Shown here: piece after piece, positions 1 through 11,104 of the stretch
How positions within the stretch are numbered: position 1 is the first letter of the stretch
How the letters are laid out: each line of letters begins with the position of its first letter
DNA from: Voacanga thouarsii
Taxonomy: Eukaryota; Streptophyta; Magnoliopsida; Gentianales; Apocynaceae
Reading direction: 5' to 3'
Length of the DNA stretch: 64,000 nucleotides
NCBI GenBank assembly: GCA_026120185.1
Contig: JANUWF010002125.1
Coordinates: 682,001 to 746,000 of the forward strand
The notes under the pieces: generated by a model
What the model was told of the DNA's origin: nothing
Databases searched by the model: none
Seen by the model: only the letters and a program-made list of their open reading frames with translations
Position numbers and translations under genes: made by a program

Positions 1-227
1 CCATAGGAGACTTCAAGCTGTCCAAAAAAATCAAGATACTCCTAGAATATCTAGTTTCCAAATTCTCTTCCTAAAAATATTCTTCAAGGATTGTAACAAC
101 TAACCTTTCCTTTCTCTTCCAAATCATAGAAATCACTCCCTGAACCCTACAGAATTTCAGCAGTCCAATCCCTCAGAAAATCGGTAGCTTCTTCTTCTCT
201 CTCTCTCGATTTTCTTCAAGCAACAAG

Positions 228-228
<1 letters not shown>

Positions 229-262
<34 letters not shown>
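229..262. repeat. (CA)n microsatellite
   Basis: An uninterrupted AC dinucleotide run of about 34 bp within the Y LTR copy A. The other Y copies lack it at the matching position. Confidence 0.95.
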
Positions 263-264
<2 letters not shown>

Positions 265-547
265 CATCAAGAACACCTACCTCTTCTCTACACCTAATAC
301 CCCTCCAAACCACTTCAAACCTTCACGAAAATATCCAGATTTGATCTACTCCTTGCAGTGCATCCATCAACAGCAATATTAACATCAAACTCCTCCAAAC
401 ATCTTGCTACTTTGGATCAAAAAGTAGAAATTTCTGTGAAGAACAAGAACATCTTCAAGGTAAACTTATTCTAACAACTTCATCCTCTTCAAACTTAATC
501 TCTAATGAAAACCTATATGAATAAGCATGCTAATGATCTCTTCTTCT

Positions 548-550
<3 letters not shown>

Positions 551-580
<30 letters not shown>
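551..580. repeat. (CT)n microsatellite
   Basis: A run of TC/CT just upstream of a TGGCC-containing segment. Copy B (57827-57842) and copy C (about 62155-62182) carry CT runs of other lengths at the homologous position. Confidence 0.9.
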
Positions 581-582
<2 letters not shown>

Positions 583-2029
583 GGATCGAAATTCTCTCTC
601 TTGGCCGAATGGTCTCTTCCTCCATGGCCATGCTTTCGCCACCCTTCTTGAACAAGATTAGCCATCTAGGAGTTGAGATCTCTCTAAACTCCTTCAAGTC
701 ATTCATCAATCAACTAAGTATCTTCAATCCTCTTTTTCAAAATTTAGAATCATGTCTCTAGGTTGATGAATGGCGATGGGTTTGTGTATGTGATGTTGTT
801 GATTGAAGCATGAGTATATGTATGATTGTGAAGGAGATAGGGTTTATGCACGGAAGGATTATATTGGTGGATTTAATGATGAGTTGAGATTTGATGCATG
901 TCATAGGTAGTATTTGTGATGAAGCATGCTAGAGATTATGTCACCATGGGTGAATAGGATTTATATGCATGATTAGATTTTGAAGCCATGATCATGTTTA
1001 TGCTAGTAGAGGTTAAATCATGTAATAATAAATTTAGATCTATGCCTATGTGCAAGACGTGAATGATTTGATGGATTGAAGGATTGAGTATGTTATTGAT
1101 TATGACCACGGAATCTTGATCATGATGTAGTTGTCCCTAAGCAAATTTTATTTCATGAATAAAATATTTACTAAAAATTTTTGCTAAAGAATTTCGAAAA
1201 CCCTAGGAAGGGTAGATTTGGAATTATAATATATGTAAAGGATATTTTAGTCAAATAAATAATGATTTTTCTAGGAAATAAAATAAATAAATATTATTTA
1301 AAATAAAGCAAATTAATTAAAGCCCTTATGAAAAAGATTCATACTTAATAAAATATTTACTAGATCAAAACCCTTAAGGATTTACTTATTATTTTCAAAG
1401 AAAGACTTATTAAATTTAATCTTAACTAGTTTTTGCTATCAATTATTTTCTAACAACTAAGCTATCATTAAATCACTATTTTACCTAGTACCACCTATGG
1501 CTTAAACTCTAAATTTTCCTTAACAAGAGTTGAACTTTCAACTTAATAGAATTTATTTCCTAATCCATTAATTATTTTAAATAACGAATTAAACTTAGCT
1601 TATAAACCTATTCAATTATTGTTTTGCCTTAAAGCTTGGGACACTAGGATCATGGTAGTAGTGAATTGAGTTGATTTAAAACTGAGGAAGTGGATTGTGC
1701 CTTGAATCTGATTAAGATTTGTATTTGTCCATGTGGGGTTAGGTCATCTGTCCGAGACCTTGTTGTTGTGAGCAAGAATCAGGTAAGCTCTTGCATAAAA
1801 CCTGATTGATGTGAAATGATTTCCTTATGGCAAGCCAAATGTGGAGTGCAAGGGAACTCGGTTATTTGAAAGCAATTGAGGGTTGAATTCATCATTAATT
1901 CCAACGCTTAAATTATTTGAAAGTCTTTGAGCAGATTTTTCCAAACTTGAAACTCTTTCTAAAACTAATTTCTCTCAAAGCTTTGGAAACCCTCAAATTG
2001 TTATTTTCATGAAGCACAATGCTTTGTTC

Positions 2030-2350
2030 ATTTTGTCCCAAGTGGGAAATGTCGTTGAGTACTCAATAAGGGTGGACAACTAGGACTAGTCTTTGAAGGG
2101 TTAGGGTGAGTCTCTCAGTAGGTGGCCACCTCTGAGGGGTGGGTCCTTCCCGGATAAGATGCCAGTTCCAGTGAGTCGTGCCGGTCCGAGCTAGTAGTTT
2201 ATTTTGTTTCAGTCAAGTGATTGTGTTTTTGCCGGAATGGACACCCGGTAGTTGTTTGGGTATAGAGAAGGAGGAGTATCTTGCCCAGTAGGCCGATCAC
2301 CTACTTTTGTCAGTCTGCACAACGTGTTAGGCATTCTGACCGGTTATGGG
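2030..2350 (+). other. Conserved GC-richer block of the Y LTR
   Basis: This block is more similar among the three Y copies (also 59370-59720 and 63590-63920) than its surroundings. It holds two 12-bp palindromes, TTGAGTACTCAA (2055-2066) and AGGTGGCCACCT (2120-2131). In copies B and C it also has a potential GTCCT/AGGAC stem. A short ORF over it is not supported by any protein similarity. The function is unknown. Confidence 0.6.
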
Positions 2351-2789
2351 GCCCAAAGTGTGGTAACCCATATCCTTTTCTTTCGAGTGGTTGATTTCAT
2401 TACTTATGTATGGCTAGAAGAGCCAAAATGCCACTCTTGCTTTTGACCAATATTTATTGCTTGCCAATATTTCTCTTATAAAGATTTCATACTTTGCATC
2501 CACAAACTGTTTCCGCTAAAACCCCAAAGCACACACGGACTTACTGAGATTTCTGTCTCACCACCTTTTATCATGATTTCAGGTTGATCCTGTTGTGGGT
2601 GAGTAGCTACCTTGGAAGAGAATGTGTCTTTTGATTTTATGTATTGCTTTGGGAAGACGAGAGTGGATGATTTTAATTATGGGTTTTGATTTGGAATTTC
2701 ATGGATGTAATTTTGAAGTATTTTTTGGTTGTAATTAATTCTTTTAGTTTGAGTATTATTTATTCCAGCAATTTTTATTTGTGACGTAG

Positions 2790-2832
2790 TTATAAAGACC
2801 CCTTGTCCTTTGGACGTGGCGACATCCCCGGC
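2790..2832 (+). other. LTR 3'-end hairpin motif (Y copy A)
   Basis: TATAAAGACCCC is followed by a GTCC-TTT-GGAC stem-loop (2805-2815) and then GGCGACATCC, about 50 bp from the LTR end. The Z1 and Z2 LTRs carry the same layout with different stem bases. Confidence 0.6.
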
Positions 2833-2866
2833 CCTGGCGGGCCTAGGTTTTCCGGGGTGTTACACA

Positions 2867-3064
2867 CGGTCTCACCAATGATCCAAGCATGTGCTACGAC
2901 ATTATCATTTGATCTGGGAGATCATAGGTAGACAAGATGTAAAGATAGTGAGAGTTCCCACGGATGAGAACATAGCTGACCCACTTACAAAAGCACTATC
3001 CCAGAAGAAACATGATAGGTATGTTAAGTCATTTAGTATTAGATACATGAATAATTGGCTCTAG
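2867..3064 (+). pseudogene. Ty1/copia RNase H C-terminal fragment (element A)
   Basis: This is the last 65 codons of a copia polyprotein, read up to TAG at 3062-3064. It covers the end of the RNase H domain, with the conserved phrases SKHVLRHYHLI, VPTDENIADPLTKAL and the terminal NNWL. One in-frame TGA lies near the start, where related elements have an Arg codon. The 5' side is cut off by the Y LTR at 2864. A G-rich polypurine tract and the TG of a copia LTR (3079) follow, so this is the 3' end of an internal region. It keeps the stretch around SKHV that element B (14294-14836) has lost, so the two are different copies of one family. The reading frame and family are secure; the boundary is good to a few bases. 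Confidence 0.85.
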
Positions 3065-3591
3065 TACAAGTGGGAGTTTGTTAGTGTTATGCCCTAAAGG
3101 TAATCACTTGTATTTTCTATATGACACATTTGTTTTAAAATACAAGGCATTATTTATCTTTTAGTATGTCTTTTTCACTTTCACTAAAATAACTATTAGA
3201 TAAAGTCCCTAGTACAATACTGTATTACGGAAATCATAATAGAGATGATGATATGATATTCCTACTACACTGTATTGTGTTTGTATTTAAATAATCCCTA
3301 GTCGTAGTATTAATGAGATACGATATTATTAATACGCTAAAACTAGCACGTGTTAGACTTCTTAATCAGATCAGGCAGTGGTTGTCATATGTATGAGTAT
3401 TGAGATACTCAAAGTTAACATGTAGATGCTTGTTATTAGAACAAGTACATTGGATGACTAGACTATGAGATAATCACATGGATAACTATGTAGTGATAGA
3501 ATATTGTTATAGCAAATGTGTAAGTATCCTTAGACTTGAGATCTCCAAGGTACTTTATTTGCTGAGCACGGTACTTTGATTCCAATCTCGT

Positions 3592-5080
3592 TGATGTGTC
3601 CAGATTTAGGTATAAAAGATCATATAATAATAAGCATATTTCCAATCAAGTTTAAATTAAAACGTTCAACCCAAATCACACATATGAGCAAGCGTACTCA
3701 TCATTAACTGAGCATAGGGTTTAAATGAGTGTCGATCCTCCAGGAACAAGTAGACATTAATCACCTTTCTTTCATTATTTAACCGACTCGATAAAACAAA
3801 AAAGAAATAAAATAAAATAAAAATAAAAATATATACATGTTAAGGATGGAGAAGTATGTAACTCAAACCATTGTATAGACAAACATGATCTTAAAGTATC
3901 TAACCATTATCATAACTCATTATTTTCTTGGCACCATGAAGGATTAAGATAAAGTAGCATCACTTGGTCTGTTTCAACTAATTCATCCACAAGATGCATT
4001 AAACGCAATCCTTGATTAAATTTTCTGGGTCTGGCAAATTTAAAACATGAAACTAACCAATGAATCCATATTCTAGCAGACATCAATTAACCTTTAATTA
4101 CTAGTTCTTAGCAATTAACCTATTTTTCAAGCATGTTAAAAGGCCACAAATATTAAACTAATGAATTGAAACCACCATCAACCCCTTTTTTCAAGCAAGT
4201 CAATAGAAAGTAACAATCAACCAATCTCGTAATAAGCACAAGTAATTAAATACCAAGAAAAATAACCAATTAATCAAAAGATCAAATATCTTTAAATATC
4301 ATGAATATCTAAAACAATGTCAAATTACAATAAAATAATTAACATATCATTGTTCAAGAAAAAGAAAACAAAGTAAAAGAAAGAACTCATAGATAAGTCT
4401 CCTTCTTCTTCCTTTGAAGACCTTCTTGTAAAACCCTCATTGAATTTAAAAATTCCTCCTTTGACTCTTTAATTTTCTATGATGATCAATGAATTCTCCC
4501 ATTTTCCCTTGTATTTTTCATCTATTTATAGGCTTAGGAAGTTCCTAAACTTGTAGGTACAATGTTCTTAGTTGAGTAGAAGTTGGAAGATACTAAAACT
4601 CCACAAATTACCAAAAACCGCGTAGAAAAATCACAGCACTACCCTATCTTTAAGGCACAGCCAGCGCCACCTTGGCTCTCGGAGCCGGCACCGATTGTGT
4701 TCTGCTTCTCTACTTGTTTGCCAATTTTTCTCTGAATTTTGCACAATGAAGACCAGAATGCAGCCGGTGCCGCCTTGACTCTTGGAGCTGGCACCGGTTC
4801 CCCTCTGTTCTGCTCTGTTTCACCAATTTTTTTGTTGCTTTGAAGTTCGAGCAATCCAGTGCATGGCCGGCACCAGTTCTAGAGCCCTAGCTGGAGCTGC
4901 CTCTCATCTGTTTTGTGACGTTTTTGTTTTTTCTTACCCTAAAAATCTGATATAATGAACAAAACACCTTTCCAATGGTAAAATCTCAAATATAATAGAA
5001 TATGACTAGTTATTAACCAAAATATATCACAAAAGAACCTCAAATAACTAGGAAAAACATGACTAATTTAGCCCATATCA
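3592..5080 (-). repeat. X LTR (3' LTR, 1489 bp)
   Basis: The same sequence order occurs in plus orientation at 51937-53994 and in minus orientation at 31755-33243 (also 1489 bp), 42550-43967 and 44491-46033. The ends are TG and CA. Confidence 0.8.
4660..4900 (-). other. GC-rich module cluster in an X LTR
   Basis: There are three GC-rich cores about 100 bp apart in an otherwise AT-rich LTR. Each has GGCRCCGGC-like dyads and flanking AGAACA/TGTTCT arms. They lie upstream of the TATA-like site on the transcribed (minus) strand. Confidence 0.6.
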
Positions 5081-7181
5081 TATTCCCCCACACTTAACTC
5101 TTTGCTTGTCCTCAAGTAAAATATCAAGAACAAGTAGGAAAACACACGGTTAAATCAATCACACAATCAATTTCCGAACAATATCTTCAATGCTTTCTTC
5201 ATTCAAGAACATAAAGCACATGCTACTACATCTTTCACAACCAATGCAAGACTCGTGTAAGTGATAAATGACTTAGTATAGTAGAACCATCTCAGTACTT
5301 CACAATATTCTTAAACCATTGGAAAGAATTTAGTTCAAAAAGAATATGCATTCTATAGGCTTACTCTTCATACACTCTCTCCACTAATCTGAGACACATC
5401 AAGTTTCTACTTAGATCAAGTAGGACTTTTAAACTTGTAATGTAGCTATCTAACGAAGGATATAAGAGAATCAAAAATCAAAGAAACTGAGAATTCGCAA
5501 CAAAAGAATAAACAAAATGAATCAATAGTTTCCAACTCTTCTTGCTCTTCTATTCCAAGAATCAATCAAACCTTAACCTTGTTTAACAATTACAGCTCCA
5601 CTCAAGCAAATCCTGCATTTCTCTTCATTTTTCTTTCTCAACTCTTCTTTATTCCTTTCACAAGATCACTCAAATTTCCAGCAATGGTGTCAAAGATTTA
5701 ATATGAACTTTATCTTTTTACAGCTCAATCACCATCCCTTTTCTGATATTTTCTTTTCTTCTTTTCTTTTCAATTAACTTTTCTTTCACTCCTACTGTTG
5801 TTATTTTTTTCTCACTTGTTTTCAATCTCTCTTTTCAATTCTTCCTAGCAGCTTTTTAATTTTTTTTCAATCCCTCTATTCTTTTTCTTCTCTTTCTTCC
5901 TTCCCTTTCCTCTTTTCAGCTCAACTCATTATTGATCTATGACTGAAAGTAACAAGTTATGATCTTTATTCCAACATTCTTCCTCAGCATTTTCTTACAT
6001 ATACTTTCATCCATCAAGAGCATAAAGATTTGGAAAATTATTCAAACTCTCAACAACAAGCAATGGACAAAATATTATGACGGGCTTTAATGGAAGAAAT
6101 TAACCATTTAGGCTTAAAATAGGCACTAGGGATAATATGACAATAGGTAGGCTTGAAAAGCTCAAACTATCCAAAGAATGCCTATTACCATCATCTCTAA
6201 GTTAATTCATGGCTGTCTTTCTTATTTCACCTCGAGAGATATTCAAGTAAGTTCTAGAATACTCCATGAATTTTAGTAGAAAAACAGGTTTTAAGAACAA
6301 TGCAAAGCATTTGATCAAGAACTACTTCATCCAAGTACGTGCAAAAAGTCATGCATAAGCTATAAATGATCTAGAACATATGCTCTATAATCCATATAAA
6401 GACATGCATTCAAAATATAGCTTGAAAGTGAAACAAAAATCCAAAATTTTTTTGAAAATTTTGAAAATTTTTCTCAAAGGTTCAAAAAATAATTTCAAGA
6501 GGAATAAATCATAGAAAAATTCTCATTCTAACCACTCCCCTATAATTAAACTGGACATTGTCCTCAATGGCCAAATAAATATAACAAGGGATAAACAATG
6601 CCATTGGACCAAAAATATAAAGGAGAAGAAATAAGAACAAAAATACTTCCATGCCGGAGTCGCTCCAATTTTCCAAATTTGTGCTCAATTATAAAATTGA
6701 TAAATCTTGGACAAAGTATATCACCAAACCACTCCCCCACACTTAAGTTGGACAATGTCCTTATTGGCAAAAATAAGAAACACAAGAAAGCATATCCAAA
6801 GGGACCAAAAATAATAAAGGGGTAGAAAGTTTAAGTAATACTTCCCAAGTGCAATAATGCTCCAATAGGTATCCAAACTTGAGGTAAAGAGAATGGCTTG
6901 TCCAAGAGAGCTTTATTCCTATAAAACAAAACATAAATAAAAGTATAAAGAAAATAAAAATAATCTAAAAATAAACTAAAATAAAAGAAAAAAAGCTAAA
7001 GAAAAAGACTAAAATAAAAATAAAACAAAAACTTTTCACACTCATCATGCTTCCTCATCGAATCTTTTGAAAAGACATTAAAGCTCAAAATAGAATATAT
7101 GCATGATGAATGTAGAATGATGAGAGGTTTTTGAGAAATAAAAGGTTTATGAAAATAATTTTTCTCACTAAAGAAAAACAC

Positions 7182-7757
7182 CTAAACCTCTTTCTCTAAC
7201 ATTTCTTTAGACACACAAATATTTTTGTCAACATAGAAGTGCACATGATAGCTAACGGAGGCATCAACTTTGAAATCACCAGTTAACCCTTCAAAAGAAT
7301 TTTTACAATTAAAATTCCCCTTAAAACTTAGCAATTGAGTTCTTAAGGATGGGATCAAGAAATCCTTACTTTTCGACACATCTACAAAAACTAAGTTACC
7401 TCTCGTTGAATGGGGTGAAGGTTAAAAATTACCACCATTCTCCAAGGACTTCATACGATATAGTGTTGAAAGATCCAACTCCTCCCTTCCTACAGTGAAT
7501 AATTGTCCCTCGTAGCATCTCTGCTCTCCTTGGAGATTCTCTAGTTCAAGTGTATAGGCTAGCATGAACTCATAAGCCTTCTCAACAATTTGAACTACTT
7601 GTTTCCTTTGATCGCATAATCATTGGGAAGCTTCTTCATGCCACTGAACAAATGAATGTGTATTTCCAATAAAAGAATTCACTAATGTTTCTAATAACGT
7701 CTCACTAAAAACATCAATGTTATCTTGTAATTTTGTCAATCTATCATCAATACACTA
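7182..7757 (-). pseudogene. Decayed X-element ORF of unknown function
   Basis: On the minus strand one frame is open for about 190 codons apart from two stops: a TGA near 7620, where CGA would fit, and a TAA near 7423. It ends in TAG just left of 7182. Fragments include LTKLQDNIDVF, FMLAYTLELENLQGEQ and SKDFLIPSL, with a mildly acidic, helical look. I do not recognise the family. A second X element carries a homologous stretch at 34830-35100, with SKDFLIPSL and NSFEEL in the same order, which argues that it once encoded protein. The reading frame is supported by this conservation only. It could be part of a gag or an accessory ORF. Confidence 0.45.
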
Positions 7758-8131
7758 ATGTTTTTTTTTTTTTTTTGAAAAACAAAATAAAAATGATGAA
7801 CATGTAGCAATGATGAATAATGCAATTTAATTCATGAAGAAAGAAATAAAAATAAAACAAAACGAAATCTACTATATCGCCTTTGGGTCATTGGATCATG
7901 TACCAAGGTGAACACCTAGCAAAGACAAGACGAAAGTTAGATAACAGAATTCAAAATTACAAGATTACAAAGTTAGTTAATAGAACATAGTCAAAGTTAG
8001 TAGGTTAGGTTACAAGGGTATACAAAAATACACAAGATAAAAAAGATATCACCTTTTTGTGAAAAGAACAATTATATATATTTACATATTTATGTATTTA
8101 CATGGTTAAAGCAACAAAATCCAAGCTTTCA

Positions 8132-9272
8132 TGTGAGGTAAACGAAAGTAGTTGAGAGGGTCAACAAATGATTCACCACTCTTAATAGTAGGGGCGAATA
8201 TGTCACGGCCATTTGTAGGAATTACTACTCAGAAAGTCCTTCGCCAAGGCAATTGTGTATTGAAAATAGTTCCAATTGATACACATCTAAAGCAGTGGGT
8301 TTCTGTTACAAGTACTATTGTATTCGGGCTAGAATTATTTCTGGAGGGAGTTGGGACTAATTCCGTACTCCAAACTGAATGAGATATTGTATGGTGAAAG
8401 GACTTAATTACACTAAAGTTTGTTATTGAAGGGTTCATGTCAAGCCACTTGGGTGGTCATGATGTGTTGCTAGATAACGCTCATGATCTGCGAATATGGG
8501 TTTATTAATTGATGAATTAATAAACCAATCCTAATTAGTATTAATAGGATTAATTCTAATTAATTATGGATTATAAATCTCGAAGACGTTTGGATTAATT
8601 CATGTTCTCTGTCAATTGACTGGGAAACCTAATAGGTCACACACAATAGAGGATTATATACTCAAGATGTTATTTGATAATATTGTCAGGTTAATTGAGG
8701 GAAAGAGAAGTTGTTGTGGACAAATTATAATTAGTTATAATTGGTGGTACAAGTTATAATTGTGAGAACTTAATGTTTCCAATTACAATTAGGGAACTCT
8801 AATTGTTTTAGAATTCTAGATTTTTAGTGCTTTTTTGGTTTTATGATGATATAATCGAAAACCCTAAGGGTAATTCATGTGAGAAAAACTGCGGCCACAT
8901 AAACCTTCTATTCTTCTTCTTCTCTCTCAATTTGATCTTAAAAAGAGTGCCCTAGCCACAATTATTGTTTTTGCTAGCACAGAAATTTTGGTGCTTGAGT
9001 AATCCTCTATGTGGATTTTTGTTAGAGATAATCACACACAGTGATTATAGTGGTTAGATGTTCAACTCACGTAGAGATTGATCACGAGGATTGTTGGATC
9101 GCGCCTCAACTTGAAGAACAAAATTTTATTCTTCAGACGATCACCTAAAGGTAAAAAGTTGTTACCTTTACTCTCTTTATGTCTTGTTTTTCACACATAG
9201 ATGGGTCATGGGAGGTTATCTTGTTTTATTTTCCACTACGCCATATAGGATACAAGCCAGAGATGCCCAATA
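8132..9272 (+). repeat. COPIA LTR1, right part
   Basis: Aligns with 15408-16578 of LTR2. It contains a TATA-like CACATAAACC near 8896, followed by a short CTT/CT tract, then the U5 side ending in GATGCCCAATA. Confidence 0.8.
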
Positions 9273-9273
9273 G

Positions 9274-9290
9274 TGGTATCAAAGCCATGC
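9274..9290 (+). other. Primer-binding site (initiator Met tRNA type)
   Basis: TGGTATCAAAGCCATG begins 1-2 bases after the LTR end. It differs by one base from the TGGTATCAGAGC that pairs with the plant initiator methionine tRNA 3' end. Confidence 0.85.
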
Positions 9291-9684
9291 TATGTGTGGT
9301 CTACGGACATTGTTTTGGCATGAAAAACTATTTTCATGTTTGTCTTTGTTTGGTGTGAAAATCGTTTTCACTCGAGCCGAAATTGTTTCGATCGTTTTGG
9401 ATTGGGTCCGTAGCATAATATGAATGTGTAAAAGTCACAGCATATTTCGAAAAGATGCATTCTTTTGTGCTGAAAAAATTTCTGCAGGAAAAACATTTTT
9501 CTGCAACATGGATGTTGTCCTCCGTTTCAACTTAATTTTCCATTTTAATTTTGTTTAAACAAACAAATTGGTTGTTGTTTATAGCTTCAAAATAGAAACT
9601 GCAGTTGAGAATTGTTCTCATTGAAAATTTGCAAAAGAAGAAAGCACTAGAAATTATTTCTGGAAGTTTTTGAAAAATCGCCGC

Positions 9685-9845
9685 CATTGTTGCAGAACAC
9701 AGGCGGCACCAGCTTCGGCCTCCAAGTCGGCGCCCGTTCCATTCTGTTTGCGATGTCCGAAAATCGTTTTTGGAACAGAAAAATTTTTTGGAAACCAGAA
9801 CAGTGCCGGTGACGGATTCGGCTTCCAAAACCGGCACCGGTTCTA
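9685..9845 (+). other. Pair of GC-rich modules in the COPIA leader
   Basis: Two cores, near 9700-9745 and 9800-9845, have AGAACA on the left, CGGCRCC dyads in the middle, and an ATTCTGTT or CTACTCTACTTG right arm. They closely resemble the modules of the gypsy X LTRs. Confidence 0.6.
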
Positions 9846-10628
9846 CTCTACTTGTAACCTTCAGGTATTTTTTTTTAAAAAAAAAAATCGGAACAGAATT
9901 TTGGAGGGGAAAATCTTATTTGATGAGAAACGGGACCTAAAAGCATTTTCTCAAAACTAGTTTTGGGACAAACAAATTTGGTTTTTCAAAATAATGATTC
10001 TGAAAATGTAAAATTAGTGTATCTTTCTAAAATGGTGATTTTAGAATCTGTTTTGTCTTTCCAAAATAGTGATTTTGGAATGATAAAAGTATATGTTTAT
10101 TTTGTTTAAACATAGTCAATGGCATGGTGGATGGTTATGCACTAAAACCGATTATATCTGTTTATGCATTTTACAGTTTTGGTTTTTATGAAATAAGGCC
10201 TGCATGTCCTGCCTTCTCAAGAATTCTTGTGTAATTCTCTTCTCATCTAACTCCACTCGAATGTAACTCGAGGTTTTCTCTCTTTAGGAAATGATGTAAT
10301 TAGATTACATAGGTTACCTAGGAGTAAAATTATCTTATTTTGGAGATAGCAACTAAAACAAGGTGAGGAGGTAAGACCTCCTACTTAAATCATGCATGAA
10401 CATATAGGGCTAACTATACTAATTTCTTTTATGGCTCAAAGAAATTAATTTAGAGTAAAAGTCCATAACCATACCACGTAATCGCTTTATTACCATGATT
10501 ACCAATTATGTGATTTATGCATGTCATTCAACGAAATCACTAAAAGGAACAAATCCCTCAATTAATATTAAATCTAATTCCTTCCATTAATATAGTAAAA
10601 ACGAGAATCCTTTTTCGAGACCAGGTTG

Positions 10629-10907
10629 TTGGGCAAACCCAAGCCTACTTGACATTGGGCATGTTCAAGCTATAGAATTAAATTCTTTTAGAATTAACTT
10701 CCTGGTTAATGGGTCGAGTTTAACTAAATTCTTTATCCTGGTTGGGCAAACTCAAGCATAAAGAAATTTAGAGGAAAAGTTGGGGTAGCCCAAAAGGTGG
10801 TAAGATTAAAAGCTGTTAATCACTCAATGATCGGGTAGTTACATACGATGTAATTGGTATTAGATACCTACCAATGAACTTAAGGATGGCTTGTTGGGCA
10901 AACCCAA
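10629..10907 (+). other. Four short hairpins with the same stem
   Basis: Found at 10629-10642, 10742-10755, 10780-10793 and 10894-10907. Each is TTGGG, a 4-base loop (CAAA three times, GTAG once), then CCCAA or CTCAA. They lie in the untranslated leader. Confidence 0.65.
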
Positions 10908-11104
10908 GGTTATGCTTAAGGAATTTAGATACCAGTCCACTAGGAAAGCTTCTAATGGGATTTTTCGAATAAAAAATGGGGGCTATTGGTTTGAGTAAAA
11001 TAGTGGAGTAAAAATGCGCTTAATTAAAGTCCTAATTATTTGCATATCATATGCATATACAACTAGCTAATGTTCTCTATCTTTACATCTAGGTCACATG
11101 CATC

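Larger units (their letters stand above)
1..2864 (+). repeat. Y-family giant LTR, 3' part (copy A)
   Basis: No gene is visible. The stretch aligns by eye with 57350-60223 and 62040-64000: the same order of a CT microsatellite, an AT-rich middle, a GC-richer block near 2030-2350, and a terminal segment with TATAAAGAC and GGCGACATCC. It ends GGGGTGTTACA, the mirror image of the TGTGAAACCCC that opens the other copies. The left end lies outside the window. It directly abuts a copia pol fragment, so the Y element was probably inserted in a copia element. Short ORFs inside show no recognisable protein. Confidence 0.75.
3592..8131 (-). mobile_element. X-family gypsy-type element, 5'-truncated, in copia LTR1
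   Basis: On the minus strand the 3' LTR is 3592-5080. Its start (TGATA side) is at 5080 and its CATCA end at 3592. On the internal side lies a G-rich polypurine tract, read on plus as TATTCCCCCACACTTAA (5081-5097). Internal sequence then runs to about 8131 with no 5' LTR, so the element lost its 5' end together with about 50 bp of the host LTR. The LTR has a TATA-like site (TATTTATAGG, 4524-4533 on plus) and GC-rich modules at 4660-4900. Apart from one decayed ORF, the internal region is AT-rich and non-coding. The polypurine tract style suggests an Athila/Tat-type gypsy; that is inference. Confidence 0.75.
3079..9272 (+). repeat. COPIA (Angela-like) LTR1, split by an X element
   Basis: The LTR opens TGTTAGTGTTATGCCC after a polypurine tract and closes at AGATGCCCAATA before a primer-binding site. 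Two blocks, 3079-3590 and 8132-9272, align with the uninterrupted LTR2 (14851-16578). About 50 bp of LTR between the blocks is missing, replaced by the minus-strand X element. Since pol sequence lies upstream and a primer site downstream, this LTR is the 3' LTR of one unit and the 5' LTR of the next. The Angela/BARE assignment rests on the resemblance of the LTR start and the pol. Confidence 0.8.
9291..11104 (+). other. Long COPIA leader between primer site and gag
   Basis: About 1.8 kb without a supported gene; two opposing short ORFs near 9530-9960 are not gene-like. It contains two GC-rich modules (9685-9845) resembling those in X LTRs, and four short hairpins with a TTGGG/CCCAA stem (10629-10907). 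Long leaders are usual in Angela-type elements. Confidence 0.7.

Noticed and set aside
2252..2446. Short ORF over the conserved Y block
   Set aside because: Homologous blocks in copies B and C do not keep the frame; the conservation is of DNA or RNA, not protein.
9532..9960. Two opposing ORFs of about 100 codons in the copia leader
   Set aside because: They overlap the GC-rich modules, which lower stop-codon frequency; there is no protein similarity.
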